Positions 11,401 to 23,531 of a DNA stretch of 64,000 nucleotides are shown piece by piece. Source of the stretch: Orychophragmus violaceus (taxonomy: Eukaryota; Streptophyta; Magnoliopsida; Brassicales; Brassicaceae); NCBI GenBank assembly GCA_030180135.1, contig CM058239.1, positions 41,854,270 to 41,918,269 on the forward strand. Reading direction: 5' to 3'. The translations under genes were made by a program, and so were the position numbers. Numbering within the stretch: the stretch's first letter is position 1; every line of letters starts with the position of its first letter. Below the pieces are notes generated by a model. The model ran no database searches. It was not told where the DNA came from and saw nothing but the letters and a program-made list of their open reading frames with translations.

Positions 11401-11854
11401 TATTAAAATTTTTTTTTCAGTTTTTCTCAAAACCAATCATATGTTAGGCTGACTTTGACAGTGGAAGTCTTCATTAGCCTTATACAAGCTAATGAAGATT
11501 TACTTTACTTTTTTCTAGTCAAATAAAAAATATTCAGTAATGAAATCCAAAAGTCTAGTAATCTCGACTTTGTTTCTTTGGTTCATCTAATTCTAGTTAA
11601 TGGTTAGTTATTGTTTGCTTCCCAATAGTTTGGACTTCTTTTCCCTTTTGCGGGATGTAGTTTATAGTATCGTGTTTGATAGTTAATTTTAGTATCCCAC
11701 TAATGTATCACAATTATGTATTTTACCTTTTCATAATAATAGGTAGACTGAAAAAAATACCAAATGTATTTGGAACATGTTTCCGAAAGGTTTATTTAAA
11801 CACTAATAACATTAGTTACATTGGAGGTGAGAAGTGAGGGAAACAACATGAGAC
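11401..11854. other. Intergenic AT-rich DNA
   Basis: No gene, repeat or terminus recognised between the GC-rich block and the SINE. Confidence 0.4.
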
Positions 11855-11872
11855 TTAAGAATGACACTCAAC

Positions 11873-12068
11873 ATTTTTTTATAACCGTGGGGATCACAAA
11901 GGCTTTTTAGGCTCAAAGACTAATCCCACGAGGCTATAGAAATCCGGATTTTCTTGCCACTAAAGGCGTCTACAGGTGGTCAAGTAGGAAAATATAGGGC
12001 AGATGGACCGAACCTTGAGTGTAGTGCACCCAAGTCCCTCTCCTTACCACTACACCAAGACCACTTGG
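11873..12068 (-). mobile_element. tRNA-derived SINE
   Basis: On the minus strand it starts GTGGTCTTGGTGTAGTGGTA, which contains an RNA polymerase III box A, and has a box B-like GGTTCGGTCC about 45 bp further on. It ends in a short A run (T run at 11874-11881 on the plus strand). It is flanked by imperfect direct repeats of 16-18 bp (11855-11872 and 12069-12084; TTAAG..TGACA.TCAAC), typical of LINE-driven retroposition. About 196 bp long and non-coding. Confidence 0.75.
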
Positions 12069-12084
12069 TTAAGTGACATTCAAC

Positions 12085-12989
12085 ATACAAATAAAACATT
12101 ACAGAATGCATAATGCTCATTTATCTCACATATATGCACACATCATCGCAACAATTTCTGATTTTCTTTGACGCCAATTTTGGGTACATTTCGTCGACTT
12201 GTACATTTCAGCCACCTTATCAAGCCGTATCTTGTTGTAAACAGCCGGAATACCGACTGTCCCTACCATACACATCTTGTCCGGGAAAACCCAAAGCCGT
12301 TACTCAACATCTCTGTCAGACCTAATCCAAAACAATCACATCACCATTGACTTAAACACAAAAGACAAAGAAGAAATCCTAGAATGAGAGATGTAATGAC
12401 CAAAAACAAAACAAAACAAAACAAACTCCCAATATACGAAGAGAAAAACAATTATTTAAACTGGTTTTAACCTTTTTGAAGTCTATGAAATCAGCCATGG
12501 GTGAAGCTTTGCTATGCGAGTATCCACGATTCAACCATGCGAGCTTGTTGCATCATCATTTTTGTTTTCCAGTGTTACATCATTAGGGAACACATAAGTA
12601 AGAAGAAAACAGAGCAATAAACGATGAAGTTAGTTAATGTTTGTAGAAAGGTTAAAGATAAATCTCCTTCTAGGGTTAAGTTCCAAGATATATTCCAAAA
12701 GTTGAGATGTGAATGATTTTGAAAAAGTGAAAATCCATGAAAACATGGTTGGATAGCTCCATTGTAATGTTATTTATAGTTGAAGAATGTTATAGGGTTG
12801 ATAGGATTTACTGATTTAGAAGATATTCTACAAGATATTTTCGAAAATATATCTAGTAGGTATTCTTGTTACTCACAAAATTTTTAAACTTAGCTCAATT
12901 TAACGTCTAGATACATTTCCTAAATTTAAGTGAGTAAATATATTATTTAGTTATAAGAATATATCAAATTTGAATATTTGGTAGAAGGG
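12085..12989. other. Unassigned DNA left of element C
   Basis: Low-complexity A-rich stretches (AAAACAAAACAAAAC at 12404-12424) and moderate AT content; no convincing gene. It may be part of the Helitron whose 5' end lies at 18449, interrupted by element C, but I could not find the Helitron 3' terminus. The last five bases (AAGGG, 12985-12989) are the left target duplication of C. Confidence 0.4.
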
Positions 12990-14176
12990 TGATAGGGTGT
13001 AAGTTTTAATCCTATTCTACTGCAAGTGCACAGTGATGTAGTTGTAGTACTTAGGGTATCGAATCCACAGGGACTCCGGTCAACGATAGATTAAGAACAG
13101 TAAAGATTAAACTAGGAGAAAGCAAAGGTGATTAAACTAAAAGCAGAGCAGAAAAGTAAATCAGTAGCAGGAGTGGTTTATGAGCAAGGAGGCGAAGCGT
13201 TAAGTCTAGGGAGTTCTCAGGAGATCAGGAACACAAGCAATCAATCAATCTGGATCTAATCAGAAACTGTTCAAGAACTCAAACACAGATATAGAATTAA
13301 CCAAATTTCTTTGCGAGAATTCTCTAAGTCTAAGTGCAGCAAACCAAACTTTCGTTTGCGAGAACTAACAGATTAAACCAGCATTAATTCCAAGTTTGAT
13401 ATGTTCACAATTAAACTAAACCAAACTTTCGTTTGCGAGAAGTTTAATTGCTCATCTAGGTTCTTTCTAGCTAATTAACCAACTTTCATTGCATCAATCA
13501 ACCTAACATCAATAATCTAAGTGGCCAGTTCAGATCAAGCATTAAGAACAATCCTAGACGAAGAACTAGCAGATATGAATCCCTACAGATTAATTAAACT
13601 ATAATTCCATGAAATCCCTAATGAGAATCCCTAAACTTAGCAGGTAATCTACTCAGACGTATTCATCGAAACAGAAGATATCATAAGTAGAAAACCAAAT
13701 ATCATAAAACAGAATAATCAACAGGGGTTCGAAATCAAGTCTCTTTCGAGAACAAGATCAGCCCCTAAGGCTCTCTGAAATAAAATAAAACTTAAGAAAA
13801 GCGTAGCCTAAACAATGGCTTAAAAACTCTTATATAATGGTCTAAAGTCGGCTGGGGCTTCTTTGTAATTATGGAAACTTCTGGGCAAAGTTGCAATATC
13901 CAATTCTTCTCATTAAACGCTCGCGAGAATGTCTGCGTCGACCTTGCATCGATCGTTTCCACAGGTGTATCGATCGATGCAGGTCTGTGAATTCGGCAGT
14001 GAAGTCCATCTCTCGGGTTAAATCCCCAAAATGCTCCAGAATGCTCTATAATGTCCAATTCCGCTCCAAACGTGTCTAGACCTGTAAACATAACTAAAAG
14101 ACTCCAAAACATAGTAAAAGACTCGATAAATAACACATATACCATGGTTAAAAACCCTAAAATCCATGGTATATCA
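12990..14176 (-). repeat. 3' LTR of C
   Basis: On the plus strand it runs TGATAGGGTG to GGTATATCA. It carries one motif pair with core starts 13949 and 13970. Confidence 0.93.
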
Positions 14177-15502
14177 ACTCCCCCACACTTAGCTCTTGCT
14201 TGTCCTCAAGCAAGTAAAGAACCAAAGCATAAGAAAAGAAGTTTGAAAACACAGAAACTCATTTCGTCTTAGGAACTTTCGTATTCACATTCACTTAGTA
14301 ATCCACTGAAAACTTTCCTGCAGAACTCAAGACCAACATGTACTTCCCCCACACTTAGCAACTGTCCTAAGTAAACTCCACAATCACATTCACGCATTCA
14401 AATTCACCCTACTGACTTCTGCAAGTATTTATATGCGGTCTCACCTAAGGAGTATCGATCAAAGGCACATGGATTCTTACCTTATCAGCTCTAGACCACC
14501 ATACTATCTTTCTCTAGTCCCTTTCTTCTCTTTCCCTTCCTTAACAAATGATTTTTCCCCACTGGGTATCATTTTTTTTTAACAGTGTTCTTCCCGTTAT
14601 GGGGTGTACTTTGGACACATTCCATGGATCGCACATGAGATAATAGGGGTCTCTACCACTCCCGTGACCACTTCGGAGTTACTAACTCATCCTCAGTTTA
14701 TTATCTTTTTTTATATTATTTTATGGAAGGGGAGAAGGGAACTAAATAGGATAGGTTGACAGGCTGTGTCAGAACTAACAAGGGAATCCGACACAAAGTA
14801 TACCAAGCCCTTAGGTGAGAAATCTAAGTCAGTATTAAGGTTGAAGTCAGTAAAAGGATCCTCTGATACCTGAAGTGATGTGGGTGTCCTCAGTAGGTTG
14901 ATCTGTGATGTGGTTTTCTAATAGTCAGAGAGGCTTTGCAAGTCTGTCCAATGGTCACTTAGTTCCTGTTCAAGCGAAAAGTTTCCTCGAAAAATCATAG
15001 TTTCATACAAATTTTGACTCAATAAAACAAATTTTGAAAAACTAAGAAAACAAAAGCGTGCATCAGTAGCTTCCTCCCCCACACTTAAACTACACTGTCC
15101 CCAGTGTAATCAAAGCATAAGCTTGGTGAGAATAATAGTCAAATTGAAACAAACCGAAAAGTTGCATATTACTTACCTGTCGTCGCCCTGCGTCGATCGA
15201 TGCCCAAGGGTGTCGATCGATGCAAGGCGAATATGTTCGCGGTTATTGAGATAACCGGTGTTTGAACCGCAATCAAATCGGTAAACCATAAATCGTGACT
15301 GCATCGACCGATGCACTAGGTGTGTCGATCGATGCAAAGTGATTATTCAAGTTTCTCTCGCCTCTGAACACACTTAAACAGAAAAATTAAAAATACCAAA
15401 ACCAAAACGAAAATTGAAAAACAAAAACGAACCTACTAGTGGGTTGCCTCCCACTCAGCGCTTGTTTTTAGTCATTAGCTTGACTATTGGAAGAGATTTG
15501 AT
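14177..15502 (-). other. Non-coding 3' part of C
   Basis: About 1.3 kb between the ORF stop and the 3' LTR. It is also present in G (42140-43481) and in two pieces in D (25074-25628, 26665-27459), so it is part of the family consensus. No open frame is conserved. Contains two motif pairs (15193/15213 and 15304/15325). Confidence 0.75.
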
Positions 15503-16807
15503 TCAAGGCGGTTTCAACAGAGACTTTGAATGTCTCTGTGAGTATCTCTTCATCCAAGGAGGTGTATAGGCATTATGATCATGAGGCTTCCCAAGGAAAG
15601 AGTAATCAGAATCAGGGCGGGAGCGAAGCTTGGGCGGTCTACTGCGTTTTCCTGCATTCAAAACAATGTGATCAGAAGGTTTAAGCTTAGGTGATTTGTA
15701 CCTTACCTTTGATGCAGATCTGATGTTTGGGGCTTTCTGCTTATGAGCAGTTGCAGGTACTGAAGATGTTAGAGCAGGTTCAAGAGGAACCGTCATCTTC
15801 TTCTTTCCACTATCAGATACTGTAGTTCCACCAATCTGAACTTCTTCTTTCAGATGACCATCAGTGGAGATCATCTTCTTTGCATGAACTCGCGAAGTTT
15901 CAACTGGTGGTGTTTTATTCACCTTCTTATCCATCACTTTCATGCAGTTAGCCACTTCTATCTCTTGTTTAGAGGGTTTGGGAACCTTAGGATATGGCAC
16001 AATGGGCGTGTAGACTCGTTCTGGGACTGTTGCAGGTTTCTGGTCATGTCTGCGTTCTGTGTCGATCATTGCATGATGTGTGTTGATCGACACAAGGCGA
16101 TTATGTTTGTCGAAAGAATTCGAAATTGCCGTCAGAACGGCGTGTCGACCGACACATAGGGGGTGTCGATCGATGCATGTATCAGGCAGACAATATTCAT
16201 CCAGAAAATCCGAGATTATGCTCTCTTCTTCACCTAGCAACTCAATCTCATCTCTTAAGGTCACAGCTTTGATGGATCTGTACTGTTCAGCTCTTCTAGC
16301 TTCATTTTGCCTTTGTATTGCTTTAGATGTCTGTTGAATCCAGATATCTAGCTTATTTGCATGTGTACTCAAAGATTCAAACTTTCCATTCAGATCTTCA
16401 TACAATGCATCTATCCTTGAGTTAAAGGACACAGCCATCTGTTGTTGTCCCTCAAGACACTACTCCATCATGATTTCCAATCTGCTCTTATGTGTAGGTG
16501 CAGGCAGTGCTTGGTAAGAAGAAACACCATAGTTTCTCGAGAAGGCATTACCCTGTTTCTGGAAACGTCCCTGAAAAGCAGATTCCTGACTGTAGGATTC
16601 ATTCCCTCCAACGCAGTTGATAGCTTCTTGCGCATACTTTCCAAGTAGAAGACTATGCAGATAGTCAACTTTACTCTTCAACCCAGCTATCTGTGAATTA
16701 TCAATCCCTGGACTAAAGAAATCATACATCTTTCTTACGAATATGTGTCGATCGATGCAGGGGAAGCGTCGATCGATGCAAGCGCGATGATGTGACGATC
16801 GACACAC
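15503..16807 (-). pseudogene. Gag-like ORF of C with one in-frame stop
   Basis: One frame of 435 codons is broken by a TAG at 16460-16462, where D has CAG (Gln). Upstream part (16807-16463): a YSQES..QGRFQKQGNAF..NYG region like the C-terminal segment of Athila Gag. Downstream part (16438-15503): MAVSFNSRIDALYEDLNGKF, a likely coiled coil (about the first 50 residues), then acidic and Ser/Lys/Pro-rich segments and a basic tail ending RHSKSLLKPP. The tail and the block KKMISTDGHLKEEVQIGGTT are conserved in D and G. Function unknown; probably RNA or particle binding if Gag-derived. The TAG may simply be decay. Confidence 0.7.
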
Positions 16808-16832
16808 AGGACCGTGTCGATCGATGCAAGGC
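16744..16832. repeat. Double cluster of TCGATCGA-core pairs in C leader
   Basis: Core starts are 16748, 16769, 16795 and 16817 (spacings 21, 26, 22). The cluster lies between the primer site and the ORF body and is repeated at the same place in G (44788-44863) and in D (23413-23489). Confidence 0.85.
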
Positions 16833-16950
16833 GATTACAGGCGTACCTGAAACGCAAGAACAGAAAAGAAAAAAAAATTAGTAGCAAAAAATAAAAACGA
16901 AAAACCTAGTCTAAACCCTAAGTTTAAATCTATCGAAGACTCAAAAGAGT

Positions 16951-16968
16951 CCCCGGCAACGGCGCCAA
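16951..16968 (-). promoter_or_regulatory. Primer-binding site, tRNA-Asp type (C)
   Basis: On the minus strand TGGCGCCGTTGCCGGGGA follows the 5' LTR end by a few bases. This is the typical site of Athila-like plant gypsy elements and fixes the element as minus-strand. Confidence 0.88.
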
Positions 16969-16973
16969 AAACT

Positions 16974-18160
16974 TGATAGGGTGTAAGTTTTAATCCTATT
17001 CTACTGCAAGTGCACAGTGATGTAGTTGTAGTACTTAGGGTATCGAATCCACAGGGACTCCGGTCAACGATAGATTAAGAACAGTAAAGATTAAACTAGG
17101 AGAAAGCAAAGGTGATTAAACTAAAAGCAGAGCAGAAAAGTAAATCAGTAGCAGGAGTGGTTTGTGAGCAAGGAGGCGAAGCGTTAAGTCTAGGGAGTTC
17201 TCAGGAGATCAGGAACACAAGCAATCAATCAATCTGGATCTAATCAGAAACTGTTCTAGAACTCAAACACAGATATAGAATTAACCAAATTTCTTTGCGA
17301 GAATTCTCTAAGTCTAAGAGCAGCAAACCAAACTTTCGTTTGCGAGAACTAACAGATTAAACCAGCATTAATTCCAAGTTTGATATGTTCACAATTAAAC
17401 TAAACCAAACTTTCGTTTGCGAGAAGTTTAATTGCTCATCTAGGTTCTTTCTAGCTAATTAACCAACTTTCGTTGCATCAATCAACCTAACATCAATAAT
17501 CTAAGTGGCCAGTTCAGATCAAGCATTAAGAACAATCCTAGACGAAGAACTAGCAGATATGAATCCCTACAGATTAATTAAACTATAATTCCATGAAATC
17601 CCTAATGAGAATCCCTAAACTTAACAGGTAATCTACTCAGACATATTCATCGAAACAGAAGATATCATAAGTAGAAAACCAAATATCATAAAACAGAATA
17701 ATCAACAGGGGTTCGAAATCAAGTCTCTTTCGAGAACAAGATCAGCCCCTAAGGCTCTCTGAAATAAAATAAAACTTAAGAAAAGCGTAGCCTAAACAAT
17801 GGCTTAAAAACTCTTATATAATGGTCTAAAGTCGGCTGGGGCTTCTTTGTAATTATGGAAACTTCTGGGCAAAGTTGCAATATCCAATTCTTCTCATTAA
17901 ACGCTCGCGAGAATGTCTGCGTCGACCTTGCATCGATCGTTGCCACAGGTGTATCGATCGATGCAGGTCTGTGAATTCGGCAGTGAAGTCCATCTCTCGG
18001 GTTAAATCCCCAAAATGCTCCAGAATGCTCTATAATGTCCAATTCCGCTCCAAACTTGTCTAGACCTGTAAACATAACTAAAAGACTCCAAAACATAGTA
18101 AAAGACTCGATAAATAACACATATACCATGGTTAAAAATCCTAAAATCCATGGTATATCA
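16974..18160 (-). repeat. 5' LTR of C
   Basis: 1187 bp. A TATA-like TATATAAGAG on the minus strand (17812-17821) is a plausible promoter. Motif pair with cores at 17933 and 17954. Confidence 0.93.
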
Positions 18161-18449
18161 AAGGGTTAAGTTACACAAATAAATATCGTGTGTTTGGTAA
18201 TAAAATATTAAATATATGTTAGATTTTCAGCATTAAATATAGATTTCATTTTAGAATATTCTGGTTGTTTAATTTCGATGAGTTGTTTACATAATTATAG
18301 GGCCATATCTTTCAAATTATATTTAATAGATTTTAGTTTTGATTTCCTATTTATTGAAATAAAAAACAAAATGAATGAATGGCATTATCTGTAAATAATT
18401 AAAAAATTTGGGTATTTTTTATTATGTACTTCTCCTTTAATAGTATAGA
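18161..18449 (-). mobile_element. 5' end of a minus-strand Helitron
   Basis: Read on the minus strand from 18449, TCTATACTATTAAAGGAGAA is a strong match to the 5' terminus of Arabidopsis-type Helitrons, and it is preceded by A as expected for insertion between A and T. C is inserted in it. The rest should continue left of 12985, but the CTRR end was not found. No Rep/helicase coding is seen, so it is non-autonomous or fragmentary. Confidence 0.6.
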
Positions 18450-18684
18450 TTTTGCAAAATCGGACTATTTAACTCTCTTTTTTTTCTGTCACGACAATTT
18501 TTTTTTTGCGGTAACTGGATTATACGGACCTGGAGGCTGTATCCGATAGTGATCGATACTCAGCCTCTGTAGAAATTTTGGACACGGTGGGTTGCTTCTT
18601 CGAGGACGCAAACTCAAAAGGGCAGAATCAAAAGATACATGGATGTAGAATCTAAATGAGACTAGAAAAATGGGTTAACTATGT
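18450..18684. other. Short unassigned spacer
   Basis: No gene or terminus recognised between the Helitron end and the target duplication of E. Confidence 0.4.
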
Positions 18685-18689
18685 CCCAA

Positions 18690-18806
18690 TATAGGAAATG
18701 TCAATATTCCTTTCACGATTTGGTGTTGTACATAATAGGAAATATGTATGTGTATATAAATCACATTTATGTGAATGAATAAGACAAGCCATTACAGATT
18801 ATTTCA
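18690..18806 (+). repeat. 5' LTR of E
   Basis: Starts TATAGGAAATG and ends GATTATTTCA. TATATAAA at 18753-18760 is a likely promoter TATA box. Confidence 0.93.
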
Positions 18807-18818
18807 TGGTATCAGAGC
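18807..18818 (+). promoter_or_regulatory. Primer-binding site, tRNA-Met type (E)
   Basis: TGGTATCAGAGC starts at the first base after the LTR. Confidence 0.92.
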
Positions 18819-18894
18819 AGGATTATACCTAATCCCCTCTCTTAAAAACACAGCCGCCGCCACCGAGTAAACTCCGTCGCTGCCGCTGCTTAAC

Positions 18895-21800
18895 ATGTCC
18901 GACACCACTACCGCTGGTACAACAGTCGCTGGACCATACACCTTGAATGCAACCGACAATCCTGGCTCACTTATCTCTTCTGGCATATTGAAAGAAGACA
19001 ACTATCAAGAGTAGGCTACGGAGTTACGGAATTCGTTGCAAGCAAAACAAAAACTTGGTTTCATCGATGGAACGATAGTGAAACAAGCCGCAGATCCTGA
19101 CCTGGGCAAGTGGATCGCTGCAAACTCAATGATCATCGGTTGGATTCGCACCTCGATTGTTTCCAAGATTCGATCTACTATCTCCTTTGTATCTGAGGCA
19201 TCTGTTCTTTGGGAAAACCTTCGTATTCGTTTCTCGGTCGGAAATGGAGTACGTAAACAGGTTCTGAAAGACGAGATTGTGTTATGCAAACAAGACGGAC
19301 AGTCCATCTTGGATTACTATGGACGCTTGTCGAAGCTTTGAAAAAACTGGGAAACTACAGAACTGGACGAGCCTGCCGTTGTGAAGCTGCTGCTGACATC
19401 GCAAAGGAAAGAGAAGATGACAAAGTGCATCAGTTTCTCTTTGGACATGATTTACCCCGATTCAGTAACATACGTTCGACGATCACCGGTGAAGATCCCC
19501 TACTATCTCTCAATCAAGTTTATTCTCGGTTCATACGAGAGGAACAGAATCTCAACATCGCCCGGACCAAAGATACAACAAAATTTGAGGCTATCGGTTT
19601 CACTGTCAAAGGAGAAAGTTCTGCTCAAGTTGCAGCAGTAACAAGCTCACGACCTCGTGATCGATCGAATTTGAAATGCACTCACTGTCTTCGCCAAGGT
19701 CATGAGGTGTCTGAATGCTTCATGTTACATGGTTATCCGGATTGGTACTATGAGCAAAACAGAGGACGCTCAGTGACTCCAGACAGAGGTAGCAACAACA
19801 ACGAAGGAAAATCTGTCCAACGAGGAGGACGTCCGCCTCCAACTCAGAGCCGTGGTCGTGGGCATGGGCGAGCTAACAACGCTCGCGTGTCTTCAGATAA
19901 CAACAGTGATCAAATTGCTCAGCTCATAAGTCTTCTCCAGGCCCAGCGATCGAACATCGCATCTGAACGTTTGTCGGGTAAAACTCTTATTACTGATGTG
20001 ATCATTGACACAGGTGCTTCGCATCATATGACGGGAGATATTTCAATACTAGAAGATGTGATTGATATATTGCCTTCTGCTGTTAAATTTCCCGACAGCA
20101 CAGGACCTCGTGCGACCAAACGAGGGACACTTTCACTAAGCTCAGAATATTTGCTTCACGATGTTTTGTTTATTCCGGGATTTGATTGCACATTGATCTC
20201 AGTCTCTAAACTCTTGAATCAAACTGGATGCATTGCGATCTTCACTGACACTTTGTGTTTCTTACATGACCGTTTCAAGAGGACTTTGATTGGTGCGGGT
20301 GAAGAGCATGAGGGAGTGTACTATTTCACCGGAGTCACAACTGCGCGTGTCAACAAAGTATCTACGGAAACACCACTTCCTGGAGCCTTGTGGCATCGTA
20401 GATTAGGACATCTGTCTGCTAGTGTTTTACTTTCTTTACCAGAATGTGATCATTCTTTCAGTGTTATTGAAGAGATCAAGAGTTGTGACATTTGTTTTCG
20501 TGCTAAACAAACGCTAGAAATTTTTCATGATAGCATTAATAAAGCTTCAGATTGTTTTTCTCTTGTTCACTGTGATGTTTGGGGACCTTATCAGACTCCA
20601 TCAAGCTGTGGTGCGGTCTATTTCCTCACTTTGGTAGATGATTATTCGCACTGTCTGGACATACTTAATGCGCGAAAAATCAGAAGTGGCAAGAATGATA
20701 CGCAATTTTTGCGCGATGTCGGAGAAGCAATTTGGGAAACCAGTAAGATCGATTCGAAGCGACAACGGGACAGAATTTATGTGTCTCACGTCTTTCTTCC
20801 AGGAAACAGGAATACTACATCAAACATCATGTGTGGACACTCCGCAATAGAATGGAAGAGTCGAGCGTAAGCACCGTCACATTCTGAACGTTGCCCGAGC
20901 TTGTCTCTTTCAGAGTAATCTCCCAATTAAATTCTGGGGAGAAAGTATTCTCACGGCTACGCATCTAATTAACCAAACTCCATCATCGGTTTTACAAGGA
21001 AAAACGACATACGAGCTTCTGTTTGGGAAGCGACCATGTTATACTTCGATTCATACCTTTGGGTGTTTATGTTACACTCATCATCGAGCTCGTGACAAAG
21101 ACAAGTTTGGAGAACGCAGTCGCAAATGCGTGTTCGTGGGTTACCCATACGGCAAAAAGGGATGGCGTGTCTATGATATTGAAAAGGAACAATTCTTTGT
21201 GAGTCGCGATGTCCAGTTTCAGGAAAACGTATTCCCATTTCAGACTGATTTATCGGCTACTGCTCCTGCGCCTATTCATCTTAACTTGCTGGATGATGAT
21301 TGGTATGTGTCACTTGTACCACCCATGACACCTGACATTGAGCCTCCTGCGGTAGTTCCTTCTGAATCACCCCCTACAACACTAGTTTAGACTGTATCGA
21401 CCGAACCAGTCCAGCCTGAGCCGGATGTACCACCTGAAGCGATTCCAGCAGAATCCTCTCAACCTCGAGTTGATATATCTGTCACCACAGATACATCTGC
21501 TGTGGAAACACTAGGACGTGGACATCGGTCTAAGAAACCTTCAGTTCTGCTTCAAGGATTTGTCACTCAAAACGTACACTCTCCACACTCTCACGCTTCT
21601 TCACCTCATCTTCCTCAATCAAAGTTAACCTCAACGGTCTCTGGTAAGATTCGCTATCCCATTACAAAGTATCTTTCTGACCATGGTTTTACAGAAAATC
21701 ACATTGTCTATATGGCTGCGATACTGGATAGCAAAGAACCACAACATTTCAGAGATGATGTTCGTATTAAGGAATGGTGTGCTGCAATGAAACTTGAGAT

Positions 21801-22092
21801 CGCAGTGCTTGAGACGAATCACACTTGGGATATCACAGATTTTCCTCATGGAAAAACGGCGATTGGGAACAAATGGGTGTACAAACTCAAAAACAACTCG
21901 GACGGTACTTTGAAGCAATACAAACCACATCTCGTAGTCTTGGGGAATCGGCAAAAAGAGGGTACTGATTACAACGAGACCTTTGCTCCCGTTTTTAAAT
22001 TAACGACAGTTAGATATCTCCTAGCAGTCGCAGCCGCAAAAGATTGGGAGGTTCACCAAATGGATGTCCACAACACTTTCTTACATGGAGAT
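18895..22092 (+). pseudogene. Copia gag-pol, 5' part (Gag, PR, INT, start of RT)
   Basis: Starts MSDTTTAGTTVAGPY. Gag contains SMIIGWIRTSIVSKIRSTI and SILDYYGRLSKL, typical of Arabidopsis Copia Gag. The zinc knuckle is CTHCLRQGHEVSEC (about 19676-19717). The protease motif DTGASHHM is near 20008. The pre-integrase histidine/cysteine region is LWHRRLGHL..CDICFRAKQT (20389-20511). Integrase core aspartates lie in HCDVWGP (about 20569) and RSDNGTEF (about 20758). RT starts NKWVYKLK..FAPVFKL and stops at the D insertion after FLHGD. Damage: stops at 19012 and 19339 (both at expected Trp codons) and 21388 (TAG); frameshifts near 19345-19380 and 20640. It cannot make a polyprotein. Confidence 0.9.
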
Positions 22093-23285
22093 TGATATAC
22101 CATGGATTTTAGGACTTTTAACCATGGTATATGTCTTCTTATCGAGTCTTTTAGAGTCCTTTGGAGTCTTTTTATCTATGTTTTCAGGTCTAGGTACGTT
22201 TGGAGCGGAATTGGAGATTATGGAGCTTTTTGGAGCATTTTGGAGATTTAACCCGAGAGATAGAGTTCACTGGCCAAAACAGAGGTCTGCATCGATCGAC
22301 ACACATTGTGCATCGATCGACACACGAGCGTGACCAGACATTCTCTGCGAGTTTAATGAAGATTATAGAAATTGCAGTTTTACCCAGAAGTTTCTGATAA
22401 TTACAAAGAAGCCCCAAAACGTGATTAGCATTATAATTAGGTTTTACAGCAACTTGTTAGGCTAAGTTTTATTCTAAGTTTTATTCTAAGATTTTCTTGA
22501 AGAGAGTTTAGGATATTTAAGGGCTGGTTTTGTTCTCGAAAGAGACTTGATTTCGAACCCATATTCTTATTCTTTTGATTATTCTATGATATCTATTTTG
22601 ACTATGTTTTCTGTCATGATTTCTAAGTCTGAGTAGATCTCTTGTTAGGTTAGGGATTCTCATTAGGGATTTGAAGGAATGTTAGATTAACTGATTTATT
22701 TAGATTCATCATCTAGTTCTTCATCTAAACTGTTCTTAGTGCTTAATCTGAACTGGCCATTTAGATTATTGATTTTAGGTTGATTCACGCAACGACAGTT
22801 GGTTAATTAACTAGATCTGATTTAGGTGAGCAATTTATCTATGCGCAAAGAAATTTGGTTTAGAGAAATTGTGAACGAACGAACTTGGAATTAATGCATG
22901 TTTAGAACTCTAGGATTCGCAACGAAAGTTGGCTTGCTAGGTTGTTAGACATAGATAATTATCGCAGCGAAAGCTGGTTAGTTTTACCTTTGTGATTCTA
23001 GTTCAAGAACGCTATAGATTGAATCTGATTATCTGTTATCTGATTTTCTGATTTCCTGAGAAATTCTCGAAACCTAACGCCTTCGTTTGATTGCTTACAT
23101 CCATCTCGCTTGATCTGTTTACTTGCTATTTTGTTTACTGCTTTACAATCTGCTTCGCTTAGCTTAATCCGAATTACTCATAATCTATCGTGTGACCGGA
23201 GTCCTTGTGGATTCGATACCCTAAGTACTACATCTGCACCACTGTGCACTTGCAGTTAGAATATGATTAAAACCTGACCCTATCA
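22093..23285 (+). repeat. 5' LTR of D
   Basis: Starts TGATATACCATGG and ends GACCCTATCA. Motif pair with cores at 22292 and 22313. Confidence 0.93.
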
Positions 23286-23291
23286 AGTTTT

Positions 23292-23309
23292 TGGCGCCGT
23301 TGCCGGGGA
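23292..23309 (+). promoter_or_regulatory. Primer-binding site, tRNA-Asp type (D)
   Basis: TGGCGCCGTTGCCGGGGA, six bases after the LTR end; identical to the sites of C and G. Confidence 0.9.
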
Positions 23310-23407
23310 CTCTTTGAGTTCGTCGATAGATTCAGTATTAGGATTTAGACTAAGCATTTTTTCTAGTTTAGTCACATTCTTGTTTCTTTGGTGTTGCAAG
23401 AATCGCA

Positions 23408-23496
23408 CTGCATTGATCGACACGGTCCTGTGTGTCGATCGACATCGTTTTGCAACTGCATCGATAGACGATGTTCCTGCATCGATCGACACAAAG
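23408..23496. repeat. Double cluster of TCGATCGA-core pairs in D leader
   Basis: Core starts 23413/23435 (spacing 22) and 23461/23482 (spacing 21), just upstream of the ORF. Same place as the clusters in C and G. Confidence 0.85.
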
Positions 23497-23531
23497 CGAA
23501 ACCAGTGATACCGAGAGCTTGAGCACTTAAC

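Larger units (their letters stand above)
12990..18160 (-). mobile_element. Athila-like non-autonomous LTR retrotransposon C
   Basis: Complete element on the minus strand, with two LTRs of 1187 bp each (12990-14176 and 16974-18160), the same length with about nine mismatches by eye. It has a tRNA-Asp-type primer site next to the right LTR and a purine tract (minus strand AAGTGTGGGGGAGT, 14177-14190) next to the left LTR. The target duplication AAGGG (12985-12989, 18161-18165) is exact. The 2.8-kb interior has one gag-like ORF and no protease, reverse transcriptase or integrase. Same family as D and G. It needs enzymes from an autonomous relative. Confidence 0.93.

Noticed and set aside
16080..16337. 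Open frames antisense to the family ORF in C and the like (for example 15854-16159, 43862-44215)
   Set aside because: They run opposite to the conserved ORF, are short, and are shadows of its codon use; no domain is recognisable.
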